DNA of 64,000 nucleotides from JASLQO01 sp002327525. GTDB taxonomy: Bacteria > Pseudomonadota > Gammaproteobacteria > Pseudomonadales > Azotimanducaceae. Shown piece by piece: positions 1 through 8,888 of the stretch; within the stretch, counting starts at the first letter, position 1; each line of letters opens with the position of its first letter. The stretch is from NCBI GenBank assembly GCA_030744435.1, contig JASLQO010000013.1:496001-560000 (forward strand). The letters run 5' to 3'. Under the pieces are notes generated by a model, which saw only the letters and a program-made list of their open reading frames with translations, was not told the origin of the DNA and made no database searches. A program made the translations under genes and the position numbers.

Positions 1-117
1 ATCGTCGATCAGAATGAAGACGATATTGGGGCGCTGATCGGCTGCGGACGCTGCTGCCGCCGCAATCAGCAGCGCCGCGACGAACCAGGAGCGCTTCGGG
101 TAGAGCGAGCTCACCAT
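1..117 (-). CDS. Sulfatase, N-terminal fragment running off the window
   Basis: The reverse strand from the ATG at 117 encodes 39 residues up to the window edge. They form a hydrophobic Ala/Leu-rich signal peptide followed by RPNIVFILIDD, the classic N-terminal strand of type I sulfatases, whose Asp pair binds the active-site calcium. The family cleaves sulfate esters in the periplasm with a formylglycine nucleophile; that residue lies outside the window. The start codon is 7 bp past the stop of the upstream lyase gene, so the two are almost certainly co-transcribed. The substrate cannot be told. Only the signal peptide and first strand are visible. Confidence 0.8.
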   Translation of the reverse strand, partial: MVSSLYPKRSWFVAALLIAAAAASAADQRPNIVFILIDD

Positions 118-124
118 AACCGGA

Positions 125-1780
125 TCAGGTCGTCAGCCAGGTGAACTGTTGCGGTTTGCGCCCGGCTCGCGGGTGGATCAACACATTGATCAGCGCCGGG
201 CCGTCGTGGGCCATCGCCTCATCCAGTACCGCGCGCAATTCGCCAGGGTCGGTAACAAAGAAGCCCTTGCCACCGAAGGCCTCCATCACGCGCTCGTAGT
301 GCGCACCCGGAGTGAGCATGGAAGGGGGTAACGGACGATCGTCCGGTAGCTCGTCAATGCCGCCGCCGATGCCGCCATTGTTGAGCACGATCAGTTTGAG
401 GGGCAGCTTATAGCGGCAGATGGTCTCGAGTTCCATGCCGGAAAAACCGAATGCGGAATCTCCCTGGACGCCCACGATGGGTCGGTCGGGATGTACTGTC
501 GCAGCCGCGACCATGAATCCGAGACCGATGCCCATGGTGCCATAGCTACCGGCATCGAGGCGCTGGCGCGGGCCGCGATTGGGCATCTGTGTACGGCCGA
601 TGTCCATGGTGTTGGCGCCTTCACCGACGATTATTGCATCGTCGGGGAGCCAGTCGACGATGTCTCGGTAGGCACGGTAGTAGTTCATGGGTGTGGAATC
701 ATCGTCGATCATCGACTGCACGGATGTCTGATTGTCAGCGGCCTTGTGCTGGAGTGCGGTACGCCACTCGGTATCGGCAGGATAAAACCACTGCCGTTGG
801 TCGAGCGCTGCGTTGAGTTGGCTGGCCACGGCTTTGCCATCGCCTACCAGTGCCACCTCCGCAGGGACGTTGGTGCCGATCTCCTCGGGTGAGATGTCCA
901 GCTGAATGACACGTACTCCTTCGGCAAATCTCGGCGGCAGGCCGAAATGCATGATCCAGTTGAGACGCGCGCCCATGAGAAATACCAGGTCGGCTTCCTT
1001 CAATGCGTGCGAGCGGGCCGCACCCACCGAGAGCGGGTCGTCGTCGGGAAGCATGCCTTTGCCCATGGGAGATGCGAGAAAAGGTAGTTGCGTGCGTTCT
1101 ATGAACTTCCGCACCTCGTCTTCGGCACGTGACCAGGCCATGCCCTTACCAACCACGATCAGCGGCCGCTCGGCCGATTCGAGTGCGGTGAGGGCAGCTT
1201 CCACATCCTCGGGGTGTGCCTGCGAACGCGGCGGGTCTCCCACTGGAGAGGCGCTAACGATTCGCTCCTCATCGGCGGTGCCGCGAATGATGTCATCGGG
1301 CATGTCCAGATACACGGGTCCAGGCCGGCCGTAGAGAGAGGAACGCATCGCCTGCTCCACGTAGTACGGAATGCGTTCTACGTGCTCCACCGCGTGCGCG
1401 TACTTGCAGTAGGGCTCTGCGAGCGCAACCTGGCGCTCCTCCTGAAAAGCGCCCATGCCATTCTGGTAGGTGGGCGATGCGCCTCCTACCAGAATCATGG
1501 GCCAGCAGTTCTGCTGCGCGTTGGCGAGCCCGGCAAAGGCATGTATCACACCGGGACCGGAAACCACCAGGCATGCCTGTGGGCGTCCCGTGAGGTAACT
1601 TGCGGCCTGTGCGGCGTAGCTTGCGGACTGTTCGTTACGCATGCCGATGAAAGTGATGCCTTCTTTCTGGGCCGCGGTCGCGATGCTGAACACTGGAAAA
1701 CCGACGATGCCGAACATGTATTCGACACCCTGTTGCCTGAGGCTGCGCGCCATCAGGGCCGCTCCATCGATGGTGCCCAT
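125..1780 (-). CDS. 2-hydroxyacyl-CoA lyase / oxalyl-CoA decarboxylase family (ThDP enzyme)
   Basis: A 551-residue thiamine-diphosphate enzyme with the three usual domains. The catalytic Glu lies in GMRNEQSASYAAQA near residue 47. NANQQNCWP-type and GAFQEERQ segments follow, as in animal HACL1, and the ThDP/Mg motif GDSAFGFSGME...NNGG lies near residues 440-470. The family cleaves 2-hydroxyacyl-CoA to formyl-CoA plus an aldehyde one carbon shorter, or decarboxylates oxalyl-CoA. The GGAGAATCTC-ATG leader supports the start at 1780. It follows a CaiB-type CoA-transferase by 43 bp and precedes a sulfatase by 7 bp, so an operon is likely. The resemblance to HACL1 favours alpha-oxidation over oxalate catabolism, but substrate choice is inference. 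Confidence 0.85.
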   Translation of the reverse strand: MGTIDGAALMARSLRQQGVEYMFGIVGFPVFSIATAAQKEGITFIGMRNEQSASYAAQAASYLTGRPQACLVVSGPGVIHAFAGLANAQQNCWPMILVGGASPTYQNGMGAFQEERQVALAEPYCKYAHAVEHVERIPYYVEQAMRSSLYGRPGPVYLDMPDDIIRGTADEERIVSASPVGDPPRSQAHPEDVEAALTALESAERPLIVVGKGMAWSRAEDEVRKFIERTQLPFLASPMGKGMLPDDDPLSVGAARSHALKEADLVFLMGARLNWIMHFGLPPRFAEGVRVIQLDISPEEIGTNVPAEVALVGDGKAVASQLNAALDQRQWFYPADTEWRTALQHKAADNQTSVQSMIDDDSTPMNYYRAYRDIVDWLPDDAIIVGEGANTMDIGRTQMPNRGPRQRLDAGSYGTMGIGLGFMVAAATVHPDRPIVGVQGDSAFGFSGMELETICRYKLPLKLIVLNNGGIGGGIDELPDDRPLPPSMLTPGAHYERVMEAFGGKGFFVTDPGELRAVLDEAMAHDGPALINVLIHPRAGRKPQQFTWLTT

Positions 1781-1823
1781 GAGATTCTCCCTAACGGAAT
1801 AGTTGATGTTGTTCCTTCGTACG

Positions 1824-3029
1824 CTAAAGCGATTCCGCCTCGTCGATGATGCCCTGTTGGATCAGCGAATCTATCTCGGCCGCATCAAGGCCCAGATCTT
1901 GCGCGACAATCTCGCGTGAGTGGCGGCCGAGGCGGGGTGCGGCCACTATTGGCACCTCGCTCTCGGACATGCGCGCCGGCCAGCCGAGCACCTTCACTTT
2001 CCCGTGCACCTCGTGTTCTACGGTTTGTACGAATCCCCGCTCGTTCATGTGTGCGTTGTGAAACAGGTCTCTGGTATCGAGCACGGCGCTCGCTGGGACG
2101 CCGCCCTCGGCCAATTCGCGCATGGCCTCGTACTTGTCCCGTACCAGGGTCCATGCGGAAATGATCTCGGTCAGCGCCTCGCGGTTCGTGAGACGGTCTC
2201 TGGATTTGAGAAAACGCGGATCCTCGATGAGCTCGGAGCGTCCGATGGCGTTCGCCAGCGCTTCCCACATGGGCGGCGTGACGGCCATGATGAACAGATA
2301 GTCGTTGGCGCCTCCGGGCTTGCATGGATACAGCGACATCGTGGGCAATATGCCATTACCCGTGCGCTCTGCCACTTTCTCCCCCCAGTCCGATTGCGAC
2401 GTTGCCGTTCTCAGGTAGTAGGTCATCGCCTCCTGCATGGATAACTCGATAAGCTGCCCGCTGCCGGTCTTCAGCTTCTGCACGTAGGCGGCCGCGATGG
2501 CCAGTGCCATCTGCACGCCAGTCCCGGCGTCCCCGGTCGTCGGCCCTGGACGCATGGGTGGACCGTCGGAGTTGCCTGTGATCGAGAAGGCACCGGCCGC
2601 GGCCTGGGCCACCATGTCGTAACATTTATAGTCCGCCCATGGGCCCGTGGTGCCGAAGCCCTTGATCCGCGCGTATATCAGATCAGGCTTGATGGCCTTC
2701 ATGGTGTCGTAGTCGAGTTCGAGTTTTTCGACCACCCCTGGCCCGTAGTTTTCGATGAAAACATCATAGCCGGGCAGCATCCGAAGCAGCAGCTCGCGGC
2801 CCTCTGCCTTGCGCAGATCGATGACGATACTGCGTTTGTTTGCATTCCACACGCAGAAATACTCGGAGTCGGGGGTTTCGGCATCGTACACGCCACGGCC
2901 CGGATCCCCTGTTCCTGGTGGTTCCACTTTCACGACATCGGCACCAAGCCACGCCAGTGCCTGCGTGCAGGCGGTGCCTGCCTCGTACTGGGTCATATCC
3001 AGGATTCTGAGTCCGTCGAGGGCAGCCAT
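1824..3029 (-). CDS. CaiB/BaiF (class III) CoA-transferase
   Basis: A 401-residue class III CoA-transferase of normal length. Visible family marks are the N-terminal LDMTQYEAGTACTQALAWLGADVVKVE segment, the IKGFGTTGPW stretch, and GDAGTG near residue 168, which carries the Asp that becomes an acyl-CoA anhydride. Members such as formyl-CoA:oxalate CoA-transferase shuttle CoA between carboxylic acids. The GGGAGAGATTGAG-ATG leader fixes the start. It is the first gene of the CaiB, hydroxyacyl-CoA lyase, sulfatase run, so it may recycle formyl-CoA released by the lyase or activate its substrate. That pairing is inferred from position, not from specificity residues. Confidence 0.85.
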   Translation of the reverse strand: MAALDGLRILDMTQYEAGTACTQALAWLGADVVKVEPPGTGDPGRGVYDAETPDSEYFCVWNANKRSIVIDLRKAEGRELLLRMLPGYDVFIENYGPGVVEKLELDYDTMKAIKPDLIYARIKGFGTTGPWADYKCYDMVAQAAAGAFSITGNSDGPPMRPGPTTGDAGTGVQMALAIAAAYVQKLKTGSGQLIELSMQEAMTYYLRTATSQSDWGEKVAERTGNGILPTMSLYPCKPGGANDYLFIMAVTPPMWEALANAIGRSELIEDPRFLKSRDRLTNREALTEIISAWTLVRDKYEAMRELAEGGVPASAVLDTRDLFHNAHMNERGFVQTVEHEVHGKVKVLGWPARMSESEVPIVAAPRLGRHSREIVAQDLGLDAAEIDSLIQQGIIDEAESL

Positions 3030-3220
3030 CTCAATCTCTCCCGTTCAGGCAGCCAATGACGCTACGACTGCAGGCGCGACAAAGCAAGTTGCACGGCCGC
3101 TGATCGTGACGCGATGGAGCCTTGTTAGCCGTGCTGTACGCGAGTGAGCGTGTTCGTGTGGTGTAGGTCTGAATTTGTCGAATTCCTCGTACGGGCCGTG
3201 CGAATGGGATCGTGATAGTG

Positions 3221-3574
3221 CTATTTGGCCTGGGTGATGGTGTGCTCAGACTCGTCGGTCACCAAGCTTGGTGCGTGTCTATCCACAAGGGTGTTTCCGG
3301 CAATCGATTTGCAGGCGAGCAGGTTCTGAACGCGTTGCATTACGACCATGTCGAGACGGAGTTCCAGAAATCCTATGGTGTCCGTCTCGATCTCGGCTTC
3401 AGCGCCGGCTCGTTGTTCCTGCAGTTCGGCAGGCAACGGTTGCTGAACGAGCGCAACGAACTGCAGAGCTCGGGCATCTTTTCTGCGGGTGTGGGATTCG
3501 GTATTCCCGTCGAACGCATACGCAAGTGGACACAGCAGAACCGGAAGTACAAACCCCGTGAGTATCAGGACCAC
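3221..3574 (-). CDS. Hypothetical small membrane or secreted protein (doubtful)
   Basis: An open frame of 117 codons from a GTG at 3574. The N-terminus is strongly hydrophobic (VVLILTGFVLPVLLCPLAYA), as in a signal anchor, and the rest is charged. I recognise no family. A competing frame of similar length exists on the other strand, and the ATG just upstream is in a different frame. It may therefore be a decayed gene or chance. It lies downstream of the deleted methionine-synthase paralogue in the same orientation. Confidence 0.3.
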   Translation of the reverse strand: MVLILTGFVLPVLLCPLAYAFDGNTESHTRRKDARALQFVALVQQPLPAELQEQRAGAEAEIETDTIGFLELRLDMVVMQRVQNLLACKSIAGNTLVDRHAPSLVTDESEHTITQAK

Positions 3575-3611
3575 GCCGAGAAGAAGGTGCGTTCATCTGA
3601 ATGACTGCGGG

Positions 3612-3963
3612 TCAGAAAAGGCGGTTCGAAGCGGCGGCTGCGCCCTCAGTCAACGCCCGTAGCTTGGCCCACACGACCTCCTCGGCCACATCTCGAAACC
3701 CGGCGGCAGTGTCGAAGCCGCAGTCGGTGCTGTACGTACGTGAAGAAGCTTTCGCGAGCCTGTTCGCCATTGTTGCCGATGTCCACACCCACTCTAGCCT
3801 GGTGTTCTATGACCTGGGCTGTGGAAGACCTGACCGCCTCATCCAGACGAGCCTGATCTACTTTCTCGCCTCTCGACTGAGCAACCTGCAAGGAGACCAG
3901 TTCTTCGGTGCGTGGCAGACTTCCGGCGTGAGTCGTGAAAAGACGCTCTTTGCTCGCGAGTAT
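3612..3963 (-). pseudogene. Cobalamin-independent methionine synthase II family, internally deleted
   Basis: The first 80 or so codons read as the family N-terminus: TTHAGSLPRTEELV, then GVDIGNNGEQARESFFTYVQHRL. At about 3721-3730 the sequence jumps into another frame that encodes the family C-terminus, STDCGFDTAAGF...VVWAKLRAL, ending at the TGA at 3612-3614. Roughly 260 central codons are gone, with the joint inside CACCGACTG, a string that fits both the N-terminal QHRL and the C-terminal TDCG coding. The apparent start is ATA at 3961-3963, 8 nt after an AGGGAG Shine-Dalgarno-like string, so the start codon may also be lost. It follows the intact paralogue at 4000-5211 by 36 bp, so the pair was a tandem. 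Confidence 0.85.
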
Positions 3964-3999
3964 TGAATCACTCCCTGGTTTGTATCTGGGTCGGGTTGG

Positions 4000-5211
4000 T
4001 TACCACAATTCCCGGCTGGCGAGTCGCGCACCCTCCACCATGGCCTCGAGCTTCGCCCATTGTACCTGAGAGTGAACGCGGGGGCTGTTCCAGCTCTGGG
4101 AAAAACCGCAGTCAGAACCCGCCATGACGTTCTCCCGGCCTACGAGTTGTGCGAAGTTCATCAGTCGGAGGGCGATCAGTTCGGGGTGCTCCACGATATT
4201 GGTCGAGTGCGAGATGACCCCGGGGATGAGGACCTTCCCCTCTGGAAGTTGCACATCGCGCCACAGTTGCCACTCGTGTTCGTGGCGTGGATTGCAGGCC
4301 TCGATGGCGTAGGCCTGGACATTTGCCATCAATACGATATCGATGATCTCCTTCAGATCCGGGTCCGTGGTGTGAGGGATGTTCTGGCTGCCGAAGCAGA
4401 CGTGGTAGCGAACCCGATCTTCCGGGATGCCATTCAAGGCATGGTTGAGCGCTTCCATCCTCAGTTCTGCCCACTTGCGATACGCTGAAAAATCCTGGTC
4501 GCGAAAAATCAGAAAGCGCTGCATGGGTAGAAAAGCATCGTCCACCTGCAATATGAATCCAGCATCGACGATCATCCGATACTCGACGCTCAACGCATCT
4601 GCGAGCGCAAAGAGATACTCTTCCTGGGTGCCGTAGTACCGGTTGGGAGTGAGTTCCATGCTGCAGGGCGCCACCACCGGCATGAATGCTTCGTCCACAT
4701 CGACGTGTTCGAGCGCTGCTTTGAAATTGTCGATGTCGCGTACGAGCGCGTCGGTCTTGTACTCCAGTGCCGATGTGCAAATGGCATTTCGGTACTCGGC
4801 GACCTGAGTTCCCGCATACTGCTCTCGGGAGGGCGTATCCGGCAGCCACTGAACTGATTCGTACTCATCGTAGCGGTCGTAGAAGTCTCCGAAGCGTTCT
4901 GGCTCCGGCCAAAGCCGTACGGAGTTGGCCGGAATGTCTTTAGTGGAAAGGTCCGGCTCGAGACCGCGGATGCGCTCGCTGAGATAAGTAATCCAGTTTG
5001 ACTTGCCGTATTCGCCGTCGTCGATGACGTCGATGCCGGTTGCCGCCTGCCGCTTGACGACATCGCGAACACCGTCGCGTAACGTTTGTTTGTAGACGCG
5101 CTCTTGCGGGGGCTGTCCCAGACGATCCTGGATCAGCAGTTCGACCAGTTCTGGAGTACGAACAAGGCTGCCGGTGTGCGTCGTACGAATACGGTCGCTG
5201 CTGTTTTTCAT
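4000..5211 (-). CDS. Cobalamin-independent methionine synthase II family protein (MetE C-terminal-like)
   Basis: A 403-residue TIM-barrel protein equivalent to the catalytic C-terminal half of MetE. It opens with RTTHTGSLVRTPEL. The zinc site looks complete: His270 and Cys272 in YHVCFGS, Glu304 in IEACNPRHEHE, and Cys368 in GSDCGF. The family binds a thiol through zinc and moves a methyl or alkyl group; stand-alone members are often catabolic or unassigned rather than true methionine synthases. The N-terminal MetE half is absent, as is normal here. A GGGAGA string lies 10 nt before the ATG. A deleted second copy follows immediately. The methyl donor and acceptor cannot be read from sequence. 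Confidence 0.8.
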   Translation of the reverse strand: MKNSSDRIRTTHTGSLVRTPELVELLIQDRLGQPPQERVYKQTLRDGVRDVVKRQAATGIDVIDDGEYGKSNWITYLSERIRGLEPDLSTKDIPANSVRLWPEPERFGDFYDRYDEYESVQWLPDTPSREQYAGTQVAEYRNAICTSALEYKTDALVRDIDNFKAALEHVDVDEAFMPVVAPCSMELTPNRYYGTQEEYLFALADALSVEYRMIVDAGFILQVDDAFLPMQRFLIFRDQDFSAYRKWAELRMEALNHALNGIPEDRVRYHVCFGSQNIPHTTDPDLKEIIDIVLMANVQAYAIEACNPRHEHEWQLWRDVQLPEGKVLIPGVISHSTNIVEHPELIALRLMNFAQLVGRENVMAGSDCGFSQSWNSPRVHSQVQWAKLEAMVEGARLASRELW

Positions 5212-5325
5212 GTCGTGCGTTCTCCCTGTGTCCTTCGGCGAAAGCGAAGATCGCGATAGCCCTCGTCGATGTGTGAGGGTATATGGGTTTAGAGGGTGGC
5301 GCGAGAACGCGATACGGGGGACTCA

Positions 5326-5751
5326 TCAGCGCAAATCGTACGATCTGCCAATGTGGTGAGGCTTAGCTCGTCGCTGGAGCGAGGGCGGCCGACTCGCTTG
5401 TTGCCCCGTCAAAGGCCTCATCTGCGCCACAGCGATTGACGTCTGATTCCGGAAAAAATTGACCCAGACGCACCAGTATGCACGTGCGTTGAGAGTTTCC
5501 ACGCGCTCGAGCTTCCCCTGATCGGAACGGCCCCAGAAATCGACGTGCCCCACGTCCTTGCCGGAGTCGTTGTAGAAGACGCCCATTGACTCGTAGCGCG
5601 GGTCATAGACAACCACGATGCGCTGTCTGGATATGACCGTTCCCCATTCACTGCCGAGCACGCACGCGTGCGTGTTCGAGATCATACCGATTGACCTTCC
5701 TGCGGCAGTAGAGCGGAGACCACCCGCGGCCCCAGCGTTTTCGGGAGCCAC
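5326..5751 (-). CDS. Unrecognised ORF, possibly a gene remnant
   Basis: An open frame of up to 141 codons. The middle (VVVYDPRYES, DFWGRSDQGKLERV, AYWCVWVNFF) looks like folded protein, and the YDP...YW.VW.NFF pattern loosely recalls DUF3179, though the order of motifs differs. The ends are low-complexity and basic. The GTG at 5751 has no good ribosome site; an internal ATG near 5688 is an alternative. It sits in the gap between the MetE-like gene and the serine hydrolase. I assign no function. Confidence 0.3.
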   Translation of the reverse strand: MAPENAGAAGGLRSTAAGRSIGMISNTHACVLGSEWGTVISRQRIVVVYDPRYESMGVFYNDSGKDVGHVDFWGRSDQGKLERVETLNARAYWCVWVNFFRNQTSIAVAQMRPLTGQQASRPPSLQRRAKPHHIGRSYDLR

Positions 5752-5780
5752 TTTTTAAGTTGTTCGGGTAGAATCGCGAA

Positions 5781-7859
5781 ATGCGTGTTCCTGCAATCAC
5801 AATACTGAGGTTCGCTTCGCTGCTGTTCGCCGTGAGTTTTGCAGTTGCTGCCACGGACACCGATGGCGACGGGATCTCTGATGATGACGAGGCATGGATC
5901 GGGACCGATCCGCTGGTGGCCGACTCCGATCTCGATCGCGATGGCGATGGTCTGAATAATCTCGAAGAGATTCTCGCCGGTTATTCTCCGCTCGACGCAA
6001 ACGATCCACCGCGTGCAGCGAGCGATGGTGTTCAGCTTGCAGCAGCCGTGCTGCCGATCAGCAGGTCAGTGCGCGTGGGAGACATGGCGACGGTGTTCGC
6101 CATGCTGATCAATGCGGGCAGCGTCGACGCGCACGAATGCCGCATCGTTCCGAACTCCCCGTTCTCGGGAGAGTTCGCCTACCAGGTGACCGATCCGGCC
6201 AGCAACGTCCCGGTAGGGATACGCAACCACTCCGTCGACATCGCCGCAGGCGCTCAGCAGAGCTTCGTACTGTCGCTGCGCCCGGACATCGAAAGTGAAG
6301 ACGTACTGGATTTTGCATTCCGCTGCACCAATGCGGCCGATGCGACCAGCATCGCGGGTGTGAACGACCTCAGCCTGGTGAGTTCGGCACAACTCGTCCC
6401 TGATGTGATTGCCCTGGCCGCGACGGTACAAGGCGATGGTATTGTGCACCTGGATAGCGCCGACGGCATTGGTGCATTTGCGGTGGCGACCACGAATATC
6501 GGCACAACAGCAACCATCGGCGTATCCGTGGATACCAATGGTGTGTCCATGCCGCTCGCACTGTCGTTGTGCCGAACCGATTCCGCGAGCGGACATTGCG
6601 CCGAATCGTCCATACCCACACCCGGACCCCTGTCCATGGAGATCGGGGCCAACACCACTGCGACATTCGGTGTGTTCGCCGCATCCAGTGCTCCGGTGCT
6701 GATGAACGCGATCGCGCACCGCGTGTTCGTGCGTTTTCGTGATCTGGCAGGGGTGAGTCGTGGCGCGACCAGTGTCGCCATCGAGCGCCCGCGTTCAGTT
6801 TATGAAAACTGGAGCCTCGAGTCGGCCGCACCTGCTCAGGTCGGGATGAAAGATGCGGATGTCGATGCGATTCTCGATCATGTGTTCACCGATCAGGCGC
6901 TGCAAGGGGCAGTTCTGTTGAAAGACGGCTATGTCGTTGGTGAACGCTATGCGGGTGGGTACGGTGCATCGGATCTCGGCACCAGCTGGTCGGTGGCCAA
7001 GAGCTTCTACGCCGCGGCCGTGGGTACGGCGCTTGCGGATGGCCACATCGCCTCCCTCGACGATGCCGTCAGTGTGTACGTGAGCGCCTGGCGAAATACA
7101 TCGCGAGGCGACATTACCATCCGTCAGCTGTTGCGCATGCGCGCGGGTATGCCGGGGAATGAGAACGGTTGCGGCAATCTCTTCTGGGAATGGAGCCAGA
7201 CCGACTACGCGATCTCGCGCACTCTGGTGAGAATGCCGGGCAGCGCTTTTCAGTACTCGAATTGCGGCTCTCAGGTGCTCGAACCGCTGTTGCTGGCGGC
7301 GACAGGGATGGACGCCCACAACTACCTGATCAACCGTGTGTTGGCGCCCATCGGTATCGATACGGGAGCGGTCGGCCTGTGGTCCGATCGCAGCGGGCTC
7401 AATCCGATGACGTATTGCTGTATCGACATGTCCAGCCGGCAGTTCGCGCGCTTCGGGTTGCTGATGGCACGACGCGGGGAGTGGGATGGTGAGCGCCTGT
7501 TACCCGTGGAATTCGTGGACGAAACGTTGATCGCGGCAGACGCCGCCGCGTTCTACGGTCTGCACTGGTGGATTCTGAACGAAAACTACTTCGGCGTGCC
7601 GGTACCGGTGACCCTTGCCGCGGCAATTGGTCTCGATGGTCAGTGGATCATCGTCTGGCCGGAACAGGATCTGGTGCTCGTGCTGCTCACCAGATACGCG
7701 CACCCGCCGGCACAGGGTTACGTGCTCAGCAACAGCAATTTCCCGGACACCTGCTCGGCCAGAAACACCTGCCCGGGCGCGACGGGTGACCCGGTAGCGA
7801 GCTTCGATCGACCAGGGCTGGTGCAACTCATCTACGAATCGGTGATCAGCGACCCGTGA
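5781..7859 (+). CDS. Secreted serine hydrolase (class C beta-lactamase fold) with calcium-binding repeats and a shared novel module
   Basis: A 692-residue protein in four parts. Residues 1-24 are a signal peptide. Residues 25-78 are Asp-rich thrombospondin type 3-like calcium repeats (DTDGDGISDDDE, DLDRDGDGLNN). Residues 91-336 form a beta-rich module that recurs in the 9480-13463 gene. Residues 345-690 are a penicillin-binding/beta-lactamase class C domain with Ser404-Val-Ala-Lys407 and Tyr492-Ser-Asn494. Such enzymes are esterases, amidases or peptidases acting outside the cytoplasm; the substrate is unknown. Calcium repeats suggest exposure outside the outer membrane. The last codons overlap a crotonase remnant on the other strand. 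Confidence 0.8.
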   Translation: MRVPAITILRFASLLFAVSFAVAATDTDGDGISDDDEAWIGTDPLVADSDLDRDGDGLNNLEEILAGYSPLDANDPPRAASDGVQLAAAVLPISRSVRVGDMATVFAMLINAGSVDAHECRIVPNSPFSGEFAYQVTDPASNVPVGIRNHSVDIAAGAQQSFVLSLRPDIESEDVLDFAFRCTNAADATSIAGVNDLSLVSSAQLVPDVIALAATVQGDGIVHLDSADGIGAFAVATTNIGTTATIGVSVDTNGVSMPLALSLCRTDSASGHCAESSIPTPGPLSMEIGANTTATFGVFAASSAPVLMNAIAHRVFVRFRDLAGVSRGATSVAIERPRSVYENWSLESAAPAQVGMKDADVDAILDHVFTDQALQGAVLLKDGYVVGERYAGGYGASDLGTSWSVAKSFYAAAVGTALADGHIASLDDAVSVYVSAWRNTSRGDITIRQLLRMRAGMPGNENGCGNLFWEWSQTDYAISRTLVRMPGSAFQYSNCGSQVLEPLLLAATGMDAHNYLINRVLAPIGIDTGAVGLWSDRSGLNPMTYCCIDMSSRQFARFGLLMARRGEWDGERLLPVEFVDETLIAADAAAFYGLHWWILNENYFGVPVPVTLAAAIGLDGQWIIVWPEQDLVLVLLTRYAHPPAQGYVLSNSNFPDTCSARNTCPGATGDPVASFDRPGLVQLIYESVISDP

Positions 7860-7965
7860 AGTTGGGTTTGCGCTTCTCCAGAAACGCCTTTACCCCTTCC
7901 TCGAAATCCTCGCTCTGGAACATGCCGGCCAGATGCACCATCAGGTGGTCGACCGCGGGTTCGCC
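7846..7965 (-). pseudogene. Enoyl-CoA hydratase, C-terminal remnant
   Basis: About 36 codons ending at 7846 read AVDHLMVHLAGMFQSEDFEE followed by GVKAFLEKRKPNFTGR. This is the standard crotonase C-terminus; compare EAIKAFQEKRTPQFKGR in the intact gene at 32558-33379. Everything 5' of about 7965 is unrelated, so the catalytic body is lost. Its tail overlaps the end of the serine hydrolase on the opposite strand. Confidence 0.75.
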
Positions 7966-8207
7966 TGACACTCTCCGAGACCATATGCGTAGAGGGAATC
8001 GAATATCGCAGGAGAGTACGCGTTGGTTTGCGGATTGAATATCCCGGAAGCTCGCCGGAAGTGGGTCGGAACCGACTGCGTGGCGTGTTGGTGAGTTATC
8101 GTTGCTCGGGGGCAAAGGCGCTGTCTGCCTACGCAAAGGCGGGGTAGACTTTCCAGTGGATCTCGTGCGCAACGAGGCCCGCTGAACAATCGACAACAGG
8201 AAGCGAA

Positions 8208-8888
8208 GTGTCGTACCAGGCGCTCGAGAGCAGCTCCCCGCTCATCGTGTACGTGGATATCAAGAGCCCGTATGCGTTCGTCGCCATCAGACCGACGCTG
8301 AAGCTCGAGTCCGAACTGGGAACCACCTTCGACTGGCGGCCGCTGACGCTGGATATACCGAGCTACCTCGGCTCGGCACGAAAAAAAGCTGGCAAGGTGG
8401 TGCAGTCTGATCGCAGCCCGGCGCAGTGGCTCGGCGTCAAGTACGCCTACCGCGACGCGCGTCGCTACGCCGAACGCCAGGGCTATATTCTGAAAGGCAC
8501 AGAGAAGATCTGGGACTCGAGCATCGCCAATATCGGCATTATATGGGTCGTGGGGCGGGCCCGCGATGCACTAGGCGACTACTTCGAGGCGGTTTATCCA
8601 CCGTTTTGGAGAAGGGAGCTGGATATAGAGGACGCTTCAGTCGTGGCCCGGTGTCTTGAGAAAGCGGGCGTGGATGCGACGGGTTTCGATGACTTTCAGC
8701 GCGGCGAAGGCCGGATTCTGCACGACGATCTGCAGGCGCAGTTACACCCGGCGGGAATCTACGGCGTGCCGACATACGTCTTCGGGGGGCGAGCGCTCTT
8801 CGGGCGCGAGCACTTGCCGTTGGTTCGATGGACTCTGCAGGGGCAGCAGGGGGCGGCTCCCGACATCGCCTACGAAATCGAGACATGA
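8208..8888 (+). CDS. DsbA-like thioredoxin-fold protein (2-hydroxychromene-2-carboxylate isomerase / kappa GST family)
   Basis: A 226-residue member of the DSBA oxidoreductase fold without a CxxC. It begins with the VYVDIKSPYAFVAIRP segment, where a Ser replaces the thiol, as in glutathione-dependent HCCA isomerases and kappa GSTs. The C-terminal half has the cis-Pro loop GIYGVPTYVFGGRALFGREHL typical of the group. The GTG start at 8208 is preceded by AGGAAGCGAA. Its TGA overlaps the ATG of a paralogue, so the two are translationally coupled and probably work as a heteromer or on successive steps. A glutathione-dependent isomerase or transferase role is inferred from the family. Confidence 0.8.
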   Translation: MSYQALESSSPLIVYVDIKSPYAFVAIRPTLKLESELGTTFDWRPLTLDIPSYLGSARKKAGKVVQSDRSPAQWLGVKYAYRDARRYAERQGYILKGTEKIWDSSIANIGIIWVVGRARDALGDYFEAVYPPFWRRELDIEDASVVARCLEKAGVDATGFDDFQRGEGRILHDDLQAQLHPAGIYGVPTYVFGGRALFGREHLPLVRWTLQGQQGAAPDIAYEIET

